Shown piece by piece: positions 35,549-45,034 of a DNA stretch of 51,818 nt. The notes beneath the pieces were generated by a model, which was given only the letters and a program-made list of their open reading frames with translations, made no database searches and was not told where the DNA came from. Origin of the DNA: Ignavibacteriales bacterium (GTDB lineage Bacteria > Bacteroidota > Ignavibacteria > Ignavibacteriales > Melioribacteraceae); contig JAGUYK010000011.1 of assembly GCA_020061355.1 (NCBI GenBank), positions 1 through 51,818 of the forward strand, written 5' to 3'. Each line of letters starts with the position of its first letter. The first letter of the stretch is position 1. Position numbers and translations under genes: made by a program.

Positions 35549-36637
35549 TCAGACCTTTAGTGAAAGTAGTTTTTCCCTCATTTTTTGATAACCGGGTTTA
35601 ATTACATTATAGATATAATGAAGTCTCTCTTTATATGGAATGAAGGAGGATTTCATTGCATTGATATTAAGTTTTTCTACGTCATCCAGGTTAAGCCCGA
35701 ACATTTCAATAGCAGTTAAATATTCTTTAGTTAGTGTAGTATCACTCATTAACCTATCGTCGGTATTCAGGAAAACTCTGAATTTCTCTTTATAATATCT
35801 GATGAACGGATGATTCTCAAGTTTATCAACCGCGCCGGTATGTACATTACTAAGTAAACAGAGTTCCATCGGTAGTCGTGTATCAAGTACGTATTGAGCT
35901 AATTCACCAAGTGCTACAATGTTGCCCTCTTTATCGAATACCATATCTTCTACCAGTCTGGTGGCATGCCCGATACGTAAAGCTCCGCAGATTTGTATTG
36001 CCTGCCAGATGGAATCCTTTCCGAATGCTTCACCGGCATGAATTGTAATATTGAAATTTTTCTGTTTGATATACTGAAATGCATCCAGATGTTTCTTCGG
36101 GGGATATCCGCCTTCTTCACCGGCAAGGTCAAATCCCACAACTCCCTGGTTTCTAAAGTTAACGGCAAGTTCTGCAATCTCTAAAGTGTTTTTCATATTT
36201 CTCATACCGCACAGTATCAATCCATATCCAACACCAAAATCTTTTTTTCCTTTTTCTAATCCTTCAAGTACGGATTGAATTATGTCTTCATGATATAATC
36301 CTTTATCTGTATGGAAAACCGGTGCAAATCGGGTTTCTACATAGCAAACGCCATCTTTACTCATATCCTCAATCATTTCATAAGCAATTCGGAATAGTGC
36401 TTCTTTTGTTTGCATTACAGCGCATGTGTGTTCAAAACCTTGCAGGTACTCAACAAGATTTCCTTTGTTTGCACCCCGGTAGAACCATTCGGCTAATTCT
36501 CCGGGATCGGATGTGGGGAGCTTGTTATACTTCATTTCCTTTGCAAGTTCAATAATTGTTTCCGGTCTTAATCCGCCGTCTAAATGATCGTGGAGTAAAA
36601 CTTTTGGAACATTTCGAATTATATCTTCAGTTTTCAA
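35549..36637 (-). CDS. add: adenosine deaminase
   Basis: About 362 residues from TTG at 36637. The frame also opens at TTG 36661, but AAAAGGGG (36654-36647) is well placed for the 36637 start, and a likely -10 box overlaps the 36661 codon. Zinc and catalytic residues are visible: HDHLDGG near the N-terminus, HAGEAFGKDSIW with the catalytic glutamate, GHATRL, SNVHTGA, and FLNTDDRLMSDTTLTKEY with the Asp-Asp pair. The enzyme hydrolyses adenosine or deoxyadenosine to inosine in purine salvage. The usual NTDDP has arginine in place of proline. Adenine deaminase or a related activity cannot be excluded. Confidence 0.9.
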   Translation of the reverse strand: MKTEDIIRNVPKVLLHDHLDGGLRPETIIELAKEMKYNKLPTSDPGELAEWFYRGANKGNLVEYLQGFEHTCAVMQTKEALFRIAYEMIEDMSKDGVCYVETRFAPVFHTDKGLYHEDIIQSVLEGLEKGKKDFGVGYGLILCGMRNMKNTLEIAELAVNFRNQGVVGFDLAGEEGGYPPKKHLDAFQYIKQKNFNITIHAGEAFGKDSIWQAIQICGALRIGHATRLVEDMVFDKEGNIVALGELAQYVLDTRLPMELCLLSNVHTGAVDKLENHPFIRYYKEKFRVFLNTDDRLMSDTTLTKEYLTAIEMFGLNLDDVEKLNINAMKSSFIPYKERLHYIYNVIKPGYQKMREKLLSLKV

Positions 36638-36660
36638 CTTTTTTTCCCCTTTTAATTTCA

Positions 36661-36689
36661 AAAATATTCTTTTAGTGTCCTAAAATCAA
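36661..36689 (-). promoter_or_regulatory. sigma70-like promoter of add (TTGATT-N17-TATTTT)
   Basis: On the minus strand, TTGATT (36689-36684), a 17-base spacer and TATTTT (36666-36661) point to a transcription start near 36654, with the Shine-Dalgarno and TTG 36637 just downstream. The same -10 hexamer appears in three other promoters of the window. Confidence 0.5.
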
Positions 36690-36735
36690 TTTAAAGGGAA
36701 AGTGTTCGTAAATGATTTAGAGAAATAAATAAATC

Positions 36736-36765
36736 TTGACTTGCCTATCTCAAAATGGTTATTTT
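36736..36765 (+). promoter_or_regulatory. sigma70-like promoter of the TPR gene (TTGACT-N18-TATTTT)
   Basis: TTGACT (36736-36741), an 18-base spacer, and TATTTT (36760-36765), 45 bases before the ATG at 36810. It is divergent from the add promoter about 50 bases away. Confidence 0.55.
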
Positions 36766-36809
36766 TCGTAGAATTTAAATCAGAATTAATATTAAAATCA
36801 GGAGAATCA

Positions 36810-37970
36810 ATGAAAAGAGCACTTATTTATTTTAGTATAATTGGAATGGTATTAGGATTCACTGCCTTTCAATGTGCTTCAGCAGAATTAACCGGTGCTA
36901 AATTGTATATCAACCAGAAACAGTATGATAGAGCTAAAGAGTCCTTGCTGAAAGATGTAGAGAAGAATCCGGCAAGTGATGAAGGGTGGTATCTTTTAGG
37001 ATATGTGTACGGTGAAGAAGGTAATGTTCCAAAGATGCTGGATGCTTTCGATAATTCTTTAAAAGCCAGCAAAAAATTTCTACTCGATATTCAAACTTCC
37101 AAACAGTATTATTGGGCAACAAGTTTTAACAGAGGTGTAAATTATTTTAATAATGCTACTAAAGCCGGTTCTGAAGACAGCACAAAAATGTTTTTTGATA
37201 AAGCTGTTGAACAGTTCAATAATGCTATACTGTGTGAACCCGATTCTGTAGTATCGTACCAGAATTTAGCTTATGCATATCTTAATCAAAATCGTATCGA
37301 TGATGCAATTGTGCCGCTTGAACAATTAGTGAAAATTGGAACATCACCCGAAGCTTTCTCTATGCTTGGTCAGATCTATACTGAGAAAGGTAATGAACTA
37401 ATGGATAATTACAAGGAAAATAAAGTTGTTTCGGATAGTACCAAAGCATTTGAATGGTTTGGAAAAGCTATTAAAGTACTTGAAACCGGCAAAACAAAGT
37501 ATCCGAATGACGGTGAAATTCTATTAAGAGTTTCTAATGCATATATAGCAGCCAACAAACTTGATGTTGCTATGACAGCTTTTAAAGAAGGTGTTGAACG
37601 TGAACCCGGTAACCAATACTATCATTATAATTACGGCGTTCTTCTTTTAAATGCAGAAAAATATGATCTTGCTGAAGTTGAGTTTAAGAAAGCAATTGAG
37701 ATTGATCCTGAATATATAAATGCAATTTATAACCTCGGTGTAGTTTATGTAAGACAGGGAACAGAGATCAGAGAAAAATCAGAAGCTGAAGGAAAAGAAG
37801 ATCTTGCATACCAGGAAAAATTCAAAGCTGCATTACCTTTAATGGAGAAATATCTTGAATTCAATCCTCAGGAAGGAGTGATCTGGGAACTTCTTGGTAA
37901 GATTTATGCCAATTTGGGAATGCCGGAAAAATCTAAAGAAGCTTTCGAAAATGCTGATAAGTACAGATAA
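36810..37970 (+). CDS. exported tetratricopeptide-repeat protein
   Basis: 386 residues from the ATG at 36810, chosen because GGAG precedes it by 5 bases and it begins with a signal peptide; the frame also opens at TTG 36741, which is part of the promoter. The leader reads KRALIYFSIIGMVLGFTAFQCASA, so it is either cut after ASA or, less likely, lipidated at the cysteine. About seven TPR units follow, for example DEGWYLLGYVYGEEGNVPKML, SVVSYQNLAYAYLNQNRIDD, and YHYNYGVLLLNAEKYDLAEVEFKKAIEIDP in part. Such proteins are scaffolds in the periplasm. It has its own promoter and terminator, so it is expressed alone. Partners unknown. Confidence 0.85.
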   Translation: MKRALIYFSIIGMVLGFTAFQCASAELTGAKLYINQKQYDRAKESLLKDVEKNPASDEGWYLLGYVYGEEGNVPKMLDAFDNSLKASKKFLLDIQTSKQYYWATSFNRGVNYFNNATKAGSEDSTKMFFDKAVEQFNNAILCEPDSVVSYQNLAYAYLNQNRIDDAIVPLEQLVKIGTSPEAFSMLGQIYTEKGNELMDNYKENKVVSDSTKAFEWFGKAIKVLETGKTKYPNDGEILLRVSNAYIAANKLDVAMTAFKEGVEREPGNQYYHYNYGVLLLNAEKYDLAEVEFKKAIEIDPEYINAIYNLGVVYVRQGTEIREKSEAEGKEDLAYQEKFKAALPLMEKYLEFNPQEGVIWELLGKIYANLGMPEKSKEAFENADKYR

Positions 37971-37993
37971 CATTTCGATTTATTTTTAATTTT

Positions 37994-38032
37994 AACCCAC
38001 AGTCTTTTCATTAGATTGTGGGTTGTTTTTTT
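37994..38032 (+). terminator. rho-independent terminator of the TPR gene
   Basis: AACCCACA (37994-38001) pairs with TGTGGGTT (38017-38024), the stem can extend with TCT/AGA, and a run of Ts follows (GTTTTTTT). It starts 23 bases after the TPR stop. Confidence 0.88.
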
Positions 38033-38065
38033 AATTACCTTTCTTCTTAAAACGGATAGAATAAA

Positions 38066-38404
38066 ATGGATGATAAAATGAATCAAAATAAAGATGCAAT
38101 TCCGCAGCAGATAAATATTGAGCTTGGTGAAAAGGAAGCCGAAGGGATCTATTCTAACTTAGCGATAATTACCCATTCACCTGCAGAGTTTGTAATTGAT
38201 TTTACACGTGTTGTTCCGGGTGTTCCAAAAGCACGTGTATTATCAAGGATTATCACAACACCCCAGCATGCCAAAATGCTTTTAAGAGCGTTGAAGGAAA
38301 ATATTGAGAAGTTTGAATCAAGATTCGGTGAGATAAAGATTGATTCTCAACCTGCACATCAGTTTGGTTTTGTGAATGCACAAAAAGGGGAACCGATCAA
38401 TTAA
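38066..38404 (+). CDS. DUF3467 domain protein
   Basis: 112 residues. The sequence INIELGEKEAEGIYSNLAII followed by HSPAEFVIDFTRVVPGVPKA and RIITTPQHAKMLLRALKENI is the DUF3467 pattern, a small beta-rich cytoplasmic family of unknown function that is common in Bacteroidota and many other phyla. There is no signal peptide. Two Met codons (38066 and 38078) are possible starts. A 10-bp hairpin lies directly downstream. It stands alone between the TPR gene and the FecR/cyclase group. Confidence 0.85.
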   Translation: MDDKMNQNKDAIPQQINIELGEKEAEGIYSNLAIITHSPAEFVIDFTRVVPGVPKARVLSRIITTPQHAKMLLRALKENIEKFESRFGEIKIDSQPAHQFGFVNAQKGEPIN

Positions 38405-38411
38405 ATTTAAT

Positions 38412-38438
38412 CGGGAGATTGTCCCAATCAATCTCCCG
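38412..38438 (+). other. 10-bp perfect hairpin after the DUF3467 gene
   Basis: CGGGAGATTG (38412-38421), a 7-base loop, and CAATCTCCCG (38429-38438). It begins 8 bases after the stop. There is no T-run, so it is either a rho-dependent/3'-stability hairpin or a regulatory site. Confidence 0.5.
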
Positions 38439-38566
38439 GTACTATGAAGTAGATCAAACACCTCCGGTATTATTAAAACTTATCTTGAGTAAGAAAGAAT
38501 AAATAACTACTTTTCCTGCGGGCAATTCAATAATCTTATTTGACGTATTAAACCTGGAGATAAATT

Positions 38567-39628
38567 ATGCGAAAGGTTATAAAGCTTTCCGTAATTGCAA
38601 TCCTGCTGGTAATTTCATCTGACCGGCTGGATGCACAAGCTTCCATCGACCTGATTGTTTTTCCTGAATTGAGTTCTGTTGATTTTGCAGCTTTCGATTT
38701 TACAAGCAGCAGAAATGTATCTCAGAGACTTATTCAAGTAATTATTACACCGGCTGGCAGGGAAGTTATTGTTGAAGGAAGAGTTGATTGGAAGAAAGAT
38801 GAAAGATCGGGCTTCGAGGAATTATTCAGGTTCAGAACTAAAAAATTCTTCGCCAGAAATTTCTCTAATGACGAAATCAATAATTCTGACATTGAAATTG
38901 ATAATACAAATTTCAATTCCAACCTAACCTCACAAATTCTCAGCAGAGGTAAACCGAGCGGATTATTAGGTGTTAATCTTCGTCTTTTAGATGCTTCCGG
39001 TAACTTTCTTGCCAATGACTACGAAGAAATATCTTTTTTAAATCCAACGGCTCCTACAATTATTTTACCTGTTGAAGGTAGTTCATATGATATAGGTTCA
39101 ATAATGGTGCAGTGGACAGCATCAATAGGTGTTACAAGCTATAAAATAAAAGCAAACTATGCTCCTGATAATACTGTAAATCCTGAGCAAGCTCTTAATT
39201 CAGGAAATCCTATTATTGATGATTATGATGTGGGAACTGTAACTTCAATTAGATTGAATGATATTCTGAGCAGAGAGCTGCGTTCCGATACTAATATTGT
39301 TATTGTCGTAAAAGCCATTGTAAGGGGTCCGGGTGGTGGAGATGTATTAAGCAGTCCGCTTGTAATGTTTAAAACAAATTCAACAGGGACTTCACAAACA
39401 TCAATGAGATTTGGCAATCCTGATCTTGTCCGGTTAGCCAATTTATTGCCGTCACAGCTAAGTAAAGAATTCCGGGATAAGCTGATTAATGGGGAGATAA
39501 CTCCCGAACAGATACAGATTTCGGATGAAGAAGGCAGAATGATGAGTTTCTCAGATTTTGTTTCTATCCTTAATTTTCTTGAGCAGAATAATCAGGCAAT
39601 AATTTCAGTAATTTTTTCTCCAAAATGA
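38567..39628 (+). CDS. exported protein of unknown function, fibronectin-III-like middle
   Basis: 353 residues with a signal peptide (KVIKLSVIAILLVISSDRLDA, cut before QAS). An N-terminal beta-rich part (about 24-150) is followed by an Ig/FN3-like segment (TAPTIILPVEGSSYDIGSIMVQWTAS in part, then SYKIKANYAP) and a helical C-terminus (LVRLANLLPSQLSKEFRDKL, then SFSDFVSILNFLEQN). No enzymatic motif. GGAG lies before the ATG. The FecR gene starts 18 bases downstream, so it opens a four-gene group with the barrel and the cyclase. Role unknown; a periplasmic or surface sensing part is possible. Confidence 0.75.
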   Translation: MRKVIKLSVIAILLVISSDRLDAQASIDLIVFPELSSVDFAAFDFTSSRNVSQRLIQVIITPAGREVIVEGRVDWKKDERSGFEELFRFRTKKFFARNFSNDEINNSDIEIDNTNFNSNLTSQILSRGKPSGLLGVNLRLLDASGNFLANDYEEISFLNPTAPTIILPVEGSSYDIGSIMVQWTASIGVTSYKIKANYAPDNTVNPEQALNSGNPIIDDYDVGTVTSIRLNDILSRELRSDTNIVIVVKAIVRGPGGGDVLSSPLVMFKTNSTGTSQTSMRFGNPDLVRLANLLPSQLSKEFRDKLINGEITPEQIQISDEEGRMMSFSDFVSILNFLEQNNQAIISVIFSPK

Positions 39629-39646
39629 AATCAACGGGGTTTTGAA

Positions 39647-40351
39647 ATGATAAATCCAAAATATCTTTTAATATCACTTAGCGTTTTTTTGTTAGTCGGT
39701 TTCTCAACCGAAAAAAACGGACCCACACCTCCCGATACACCGATAGCATTGGTTAAGAAAATAATTAAAGATGTCACTTTTCGTAAAGTATCCGATCAGT
39801 CGGATTGGGAGAAAGCAAAAGTTGGAACGCCTTTAAATGACGGGGGAGAAGTTAAAACCGGATCTAATTCACTTGCACTGGTATTGTTTACTGACGGCTC
39901 TGGTCTATTAAGAGTTAGAGAAAATGCAATTCTTCATATTTATGGTAAATCTGAAAACCGGAAAATGAATAAGAATACAATTATTCAGAAAGGTTTAATT
40001 GGATTCGAAGTTAATAAGCAGGCGGAAGATGAAGAATTTAAATTCACTACTCCTACTGTTGTGGCATCAATTCGAGGTACCGATGGATATATTGAGTTTA
40101 ATGATATTGATTCATTATCTCGAATTTATCTGAATACAGGTTCTGCTCAATTTCAAACATTGACAGGTGAAGAAGGAACCATTGTGAATGGAAGAACACT
40201 TACTGTTAAAAGAGACGGGACCTATTCACTTACTGCCTCTACACCCGAAGATTCGGTTCGATATCAATCATCAACACGGACTAACACAAAACAGGTTATA
40301 CTTAGAACACCGAATGGTGATATTAGGATTGAATATATAGACGATAAGTAG
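39647..40351 (+). CDS. FecR-domain exported protein
   Basis: 234 residues with a signal peptide or N-terminal anchor (NPKYLLISLSVFLLVGFS). The FecR domain covers about 40-190: KKIIKDVTFRKVSD, LNDGGEVKTGSNSLALVLFTDGSGLLRV in part, then TPTVVASIRGTDGYIEF and GTIVNGRTLTVKRDG. FecR domains act in the periplasm; in classic systems they link a TonB receptor to an ECF sigma factor, but here there is neither sigma factor nor FecR-type inner-membrane tail. It sits between an exported protein and an outer-membrane barrel, with a CHASE2 cyclase downstream. Confidence 0.82.
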   Translation: MINPKYLLISLSVFLLVGFSTEKNGPTPPDTPIALVKKIIKDVTFRKVSDQSDWEKAKVGTPLNDGGEVKTGSNSLALVLFTDGSGLLRVRENAILHIYGKSENRKMNKNTIIQKGLIGFEVNKQAEDEEFKFTTPTVVASIRGTDGYIEFNDIDSLSRIYLNTGSAQFQTLTGEEGTIVNGRTLTVKRDGTYSLTASTPEDSVRYQSSTRTNTKQVILRTPNGDIRIEYIDDK

Positions 40352-40399
40352 CATCTTTAATGAAATAAAATCAATAGAAATTTGAAAATTGAGGTAAAG

Positions 40400-42784
40400 A
40401 TGAAAAAGTTTGTTTCTACTTTTTTAGCATTAATTTTTTCAACCTCTCTGCTTCAAGCTCAGGCGAGTAACTACATTTCAGCCGTTAGAATTGGAGATGC
40501 AAAGGAAAGAACACCGGTAACTGTTTCTGCGGACCTAATGGCAGCAGAAAATCTTTCCAGTATCAGTATATTTTTCAAAAAGTTTGGTGAGAATGAATAC
40601 CGTAATTTAGAAATGATGATTGCCGGTAATACTGCCTCGGTTTCAATTCCTGCTGAATATATAATCCCTCCGTATTTAGATTATTACCTGTTAGTTTATT
40701 TGAAAGATGGTAATGCGGAAACATATCCGTTAGGAATTGAACAGGGGAGAACCCCACTTCAAATTCCAATTTCCGGAGTGAGTGAAAAAGATAAAGAAAT
40801 AATAATTTTAAGTCCCTTTGACGGCGAAATACTCTCGCAGGAAAATATGCTTGTTTCTATTTCTTTCTTTAAAGCACCCGATAATATCGACATAAATAAA
40901 ACCAGAATATATTTGAATAATGAGAATGTTAGCTCGCGTGTTTTAATTGCAGGAGATTTAATAATTCTTAGCGGTGAAAATTTTGAAGGGACACTTTCAA
41001 GCGGTTCAAGATTATTGAAGGTGGAAATCTATGATAAGCAGGGAAATTTATATCATTCAATTTCAAGGACTTTTCAATTAGTATCGGCTGAAGTCGCGGC
41101 AGAAATAAGTTCGCGCTGGCGGACTGCCGGAAATATCAGAGCTGAATCCAGAAGCGAAACTTACAATTCAGCTTCAACCTGGTATAATAATGTAAACGCA
41201 GAGGCAAATGCCTCTACTGATAATTGGCGGTTTAGCGCTAATGTATATTTCACTTCCGAAGATAAGAATAACTTACAGCCGTATAACCGTTATTCGGCAC
41301 TCATACAGGGTGGAGACTGGCTTGAACTTAGACTTGGTGATACATATCCGCGTTTTCCAAGTTTAATTATGGACGGCAAAAGAATCCGGGGCATAAGTGG
41401 TTTTTTAAATCTGGGCTTCCTAAATGTTGCGGCTGCGATCGGTGAATCAGATAGAAAAATAGAAGGTGCATTGATTGAAACATTTGCTCAGGGTCAGGTT
41501 CCGCTTGGATCGGATATAATTTCAATTAATGAAACAAAATACGGTGATCCGTTCGGACGTGTTTCGTTGGGTACTTACACAAGAGATTTATTTGCGTTAA
41601 GACCTTCTTTCGGCAGCGGTGAAAATTTCCAGCTTGGATTCACATACCTTCATTCTAAAGATAATACGGGTTCAATTGAATTTGGTGCTCGTCCACAGGA
41701 AAACATTGTTGTTGGAAGTGATATTAAATTTGCTATGGATAATCAGAATATTTTGTTTACAACCCAGGTTGCATTCAGTATGTTTAACAAAGATATTGCT
41801 TCAGGAAACCTTACAGATACACAAATTGATTCTATTTTTGGTCCAAATGGATTATATGATATAGATCCGGATCAGGTAAAAACTATAAGGGATATCCTCG
41901 GAAATTTTATTACGGTCAATCAATACATTGGTCCGCTTAATCCCCAGGAATTTGCATCGGTTGCCGGTGAAGCTGCGTTAAGTCTTAATTATCTTAATAA
42001 TTCTTTAAGAGGATCTTATATTTATCGAGGCAACGACTATTTGTCATTCGGTCAATCGTTTATTCGTACTGACGTAAAGGGATTTAACATTGTAGATAGA
42101 ATTAGAATGTTCGATAACAAAGTATTCCTATCCTTCGGATATGAAAGTCTGGAAGACAATTTACAGAAAACAAAACCGGCAACAACAAAATACAATACAC
42201 TGAGTGCGTCAATCTCAATATTCCCGAGAGTAAATTTCCCGAATATCACTATTGGATATAATAAATCGGAAAATAAGAACGGGTTGAGCATTACCAATCC
42301 AACAATGAAGGATTATGTAGTGGATGATATCACGAATAGAATTATTCTCCAACTCTCATATGATTTTGTAGCGCTTGTTAAGCATAACACTTCGTTATCA
42401 TTTACAACACAAAACAGAGAAGATAACAGTCTGTCCAATGTTGATGCTAAATATAATGCAACCGGTCTTACAGTAAATAGTTATTGGACTTCTCAACTTT
42501 CTTCCATTTTCCAGGTTCTTTTCAGTTCGAGTGAGATTAAAAATGTTCCGTTTGAATATGTAACATTAACTCTTGGCGGCAGATATAGATTACTTGAAAA
42601 TAAATTACAACTATCTGCAATGCTGAGTCCAAGTTTCGGTGATTTTAAGAGACAGGCATTGGAATTAATGGCAGATTATAATGTGCTACAAAACTTCAAT
42701 CTTGCATTCCAGGCAAGAGTTTTCAGCATTCCCGGTAAATCTACTAATTCAATTATTGGATTGGTATCAAGATTTAACTTTTAG
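40400..42784 (+). CDS. large outer-membrane beta-barrel protein with N-terminal Ig-like domains
   Basis: 794 residues from the ATG at 40400 (GAGGT 4 bases upstream; an earlier TTG at 40382 is less likely). A signal peptide ends near LLQAQA. Residues 25-230 or so contain two Ig/FN3-like beta domains (for example IIILSPFDGEILSQENMLVS, then GSRLLKVEIYDKQGN). The rest shows alternating strands with many aromatic residues and turns, ending in phenylalanine (IIGLVSRFNF), typical of BamA-inserted barrels. I cannot assign a transported substrate. It is 15 bases upstream of the cyclase gene. Confidence 0.75.
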   Translation: MKKFVSTFLALIFSTSLLQAQASNYISAVRIGDAKERTPVTVSADLMAAENLSSISIFFKKFGENEYRNLEMMIAGNTASVSIPAEYIIPPYLDYYLLVYLKDGNAETYPLGIEQGRTPLQIPISGVSEKDKEIIILSPFDGEILSQENMLVSISFFKAPDNIDINKTRIYLNNENVSSRVLIAGDLIILSGENFEGTLSSGSRLLKVEIYDKQGNLYHSISRTFQLVSAEVAAEISSRWRTAGNIRAESRSETYNSASTWYNNVNAEANASTDNWRFSANVYFTSEDKNNLQPYNRYSALIQGGDWLELRLGDTYPRFPSLIMDGKRIRGISGFLNLGFLNVAAAIGESDRKIEGALIETFAQGQVPLGSDIISINETKYGDPFGRVSLGTYTRDLFALRPSFGSGENFQLGFTYLHSKDNTGSIEFGARPQENIVVGSDIKFAMDNQNILFTTQVAFSMFNKDIASGNLTDTQIDSIFGPNGLYDIDPDQVKTIRDILGNFITVNQYIGPLNPQEFASVAGEAALSLNYLNNSLRGSYIYRGNDYLSFGQSFIRTDVKGFNIVDRIRMFDNKVFLSFGYESLEDNLQKTKPATTKYNTLSASISIFPRVNFPNITIGYNKSENKNGLSITNPTMKDYVVDDITNRIILQLSYDFVALVKHNTSLSFTTQNREDNSLSNVDAKYNATGLTVNSYWTSQLSSIFQVLFSSSEIKNVPFEYVTLTLGGRYRLLENKLQLSAMLSPSFGDFKRQALELMADYNVLQNFNLAFQARVFSIPGKSTNSIIGLVSRFNF

Positions 42785-42799
42785 ATTGAATAAGTAATT

Positions 42800-45034
42800 A
42801 TGTCCGGCGGCAAAGGAAAATTTAATTTGTTATGGAAAAGTTCTCTTTTCATCATTGCCGCCGCATTTCTTACAATAATTTTAACTCAGGAAATTTTCTT
42901 CACATTTGCACCACTTAAGGAATTAGAGTTAAAGTTAATCGATAGCCGCTTTCTTGAAAGAGGTAAAATTGAAATTAAAGATTCCGCTGATGTAGTAATT
43001 GTAGAATTAGATCAGGAATCAATAAATCAGCTTACACCTCCCTATAATAGAGTTCCTCTACCTAGATCAATTTATACAAAGTTGATTGAACATTTAAATC
43101 AAATTGGAGTTCGTGCAATAGGTATTGATGTAATAATGTCTAATACCGATCCATTGTCTCCGGATGAAGATTCGATCCTTTTTAATACAATTAAATCTGC
43201 CGGCAATGTTGTTGTTGCTGGGAAGATTGATGAATCAGAAGATTTCAGGATGGAAAATCTCGGCTATGCAATGACCGATACAAGCTATGTTAAAAAGTTT
43301 TATAATTACGAAAATATTTTTTTCTCTGCCGATAGTTCAATCGGCATAGTGCAACCTCCGGCAGACTTCGATTTTGTATTTAGAAGATATCTTCCATTCC
43401 GTAAAACCGACATCACAGATTCAAGGGTTCCAAGTTTTGGTTTTGCAATTATAAATAAAGTCTTGAACCTGTCTCCATTTTATACCGCTTCTGTTGAAGA
43501 GGATTTTTTTGAATTGGGGAATAAAAAAATTCCTAAATACGACAGGAATTCTGTCCTTATTAATTTTTATGGACCGAGCCGCACATTCAATCATATAAAG
43601 CTTATAGATCTTATTGATGATGATAGTCTAATCACCAAGGATGAAGTTGAATATCAATCTGAAATCAATGTATGGGATGAATACCTCTCTGATCCGGAGT
43701 TTCGGGTTAAACTTGAAAATAAAATTGTTCTTATCGGTTCTACAGTGCCCGAGGACCGTGATATTCTACCGATCTCATTTGCTGTGGGAACCAGGAAAGG
43801 TGATAATCTAATTTATGGTGTTGAATTTCATGCCAACATAATTCAAAATATTTTATGGGACGATTATCTATCCACTCAATCCGGGGAAAGTGAAATAGTA
43901 ATAATAGTTTTACTTACAATTTTCATATTTGCATTTACTTCATACATTAGAAAATTTAAGATAAGGATTGGAATAATTATAGAGATTATAAACCTCATTA
44001 TAATCGCTCTTCTTATTTATTCTGTATACATGATTAGTGTCTATCTATTTATTAATAATAAGCTAGTAATTACTGTCGTTAGCCCTGCCTTGGCAATAGC
44101 TATGGCATACTTGAGCAGTACAGCATATCATTTCATTATGGAACGTCAACAAAATGTTTTAATCAAGGGAATGTTTAGTCAGTATGTTAGCAAATCTGTT
44201 GTTAACGAATTATTAGCTAATCCGGACAAATTAAAACTTGGCGGTGAAAGAAAAACATTAACAATATTATTCAGCGACATTGCCGGATTTACAACTTTCG
44301 CGGAGAAAAAAGAACCAGAAGAACTGGTAAGCTTTATTAATGAGTTTCTGAATGAGATGACAGAGATAATCTTATCAAACGGCGGAACACTTGATAAATA
44401 CCTTGGCGATGCGGTTATGGCGTTCTGGGGCGCTCCTATTGCAGTAGAAGACCATGCATATAAAGCATGCCTGACTGCTCTTCAAATGCAGGATAAGCTG
44501 GCAGAATTGAGGGATAGGTGGTCATTGACAGGCGAAACCCCTATTCACATCAGGATTGGTATTAATTCTGGTGAAGTGATTGTTGGTAATATCGGTGGTG
44601 AGAATCGATTCGATTATACCGTACTTGGTGATGATGTAAATCTTGCATCACGTCTTGAAGGAGCGAACAAAGAATATGGTACAAATATTATGATTAGCGG
44701 TACTACTTATGAATTTGTTAAAGAAAAAGTGCTGGTGAGGGAATTGGATGTAATTCGTGTTAAAGGTAAAACAGAACCAACAACAATATACGAATTGATC
44801 AGTTTAAGCAGCGATCTAAAAGCTATTAAGGCAATTGATGAAATGCATGAATATTTTCAGGGAGTGGAATTGTATCGTCATAAAAGTTTTGATGCTGCAA
44901 TGGATTATTTTAAGAGATGCTATGATAAATTAGGCGATTATCCTTCCAAAGTTTATATGAAACGATGCGAGTATTATTTGCAGAACGCACCAGCTGCGGA
45001 TTGGGACGGAGTGTTTGAGTTTAAGACTAAGTAA
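42800..45034 (+). CDS. CHASE2-domain adenylate/guanylate cyclase (class III), probably adenylate cyclase
   Basis: 744 residues. One N-terminal helix leads to a periplasmic CHASE2 domain (about 35-360: DSRFLERG, VVIVELDQESIN, then IGIDVIMSN and IVLIGSTVPEDRD). Three helices (about 370-450) lead to a class III cyclase domain (about 480-670). Metal-binding aspartates are D493 (FSDIAGFT) and D537 (GDAVMAFWG); adenine-selecting K533 and D605 and the transition-state pair N614/R618 (NLASR) are present, pointing to cAMP. A 70-residue TPR-like tail follows. It should turn a periplasmic signal into cAMP. It closes the group that includes FecR and the barrel. Confidence 0.9.
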   Translation: MSGGKGKFNLLWKSSLFIIAAAFLTIILTQEIFFTFAPLKELELKLIDSRFLERGKIEIKDSADVVIVELDQESINQLTPPYNRVPLPRSIYTKLIEHLNQIGVRAIGIDVIMSNTDPLSPDEDSILFNTIKSAGNVVVAGKIDESEDFRMENLGYAMTDTSYVKKFYNYENIFFSADSSIGIVQPPADFDFVFRRYLPFRKTDITDSRVPSFGFAIINKVLNLSPFYTASVEEDFFELGNKKIPKYDRNSVLINFYGPSRTFNHIKLIDLIDDDSLITKDEVEYQSEINVWDEYLSDPEFRVKLENKIVLIGSTVPEDRDILPISFAVGTRKGDNLIYGVEFHANIIQNILWDDYLSTQSGESEIVIIVLLTIFIFAFTSYIRKFKIRIGIIIEIINLIIIALLIYSVYMISVYLFINNKLVITVVSPALAIAMAYLSSTAYHFIMERQQNVLIKGMFSQYVSKSVVNELLANPDKLKLGGERKTLTILFSDIAGFTTFAEKKEPEELVSFINEFLNEMTEIILSNGGTLDKYLGDAVMAFWGAPIAVEDHAYKACLTALQMQDKLAELRDRWSLTGETPIHIRIGINSGEVIVGNIGGENRFDYTVLGDDVNLASRLEGANKEYGTNIMISGTTYEFVKEKVLVRELDVIRVKGKTEPTTIYELISLSSDLKAIKAIDEMHEYFQGVELYRHKSFDAAMDYFKRCYDKLGDYPSKVYMKRCEYYLQNAPAADWDGVFEFKTK

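Noticed and set aside
36741-36809. TTG 36741 as start of the TPR gene
   Set aside because: This TTG overlaps the -35 box of a good promoter; the ATG at 36810 has a Shine-Dalgarno and starts a signal peptide.
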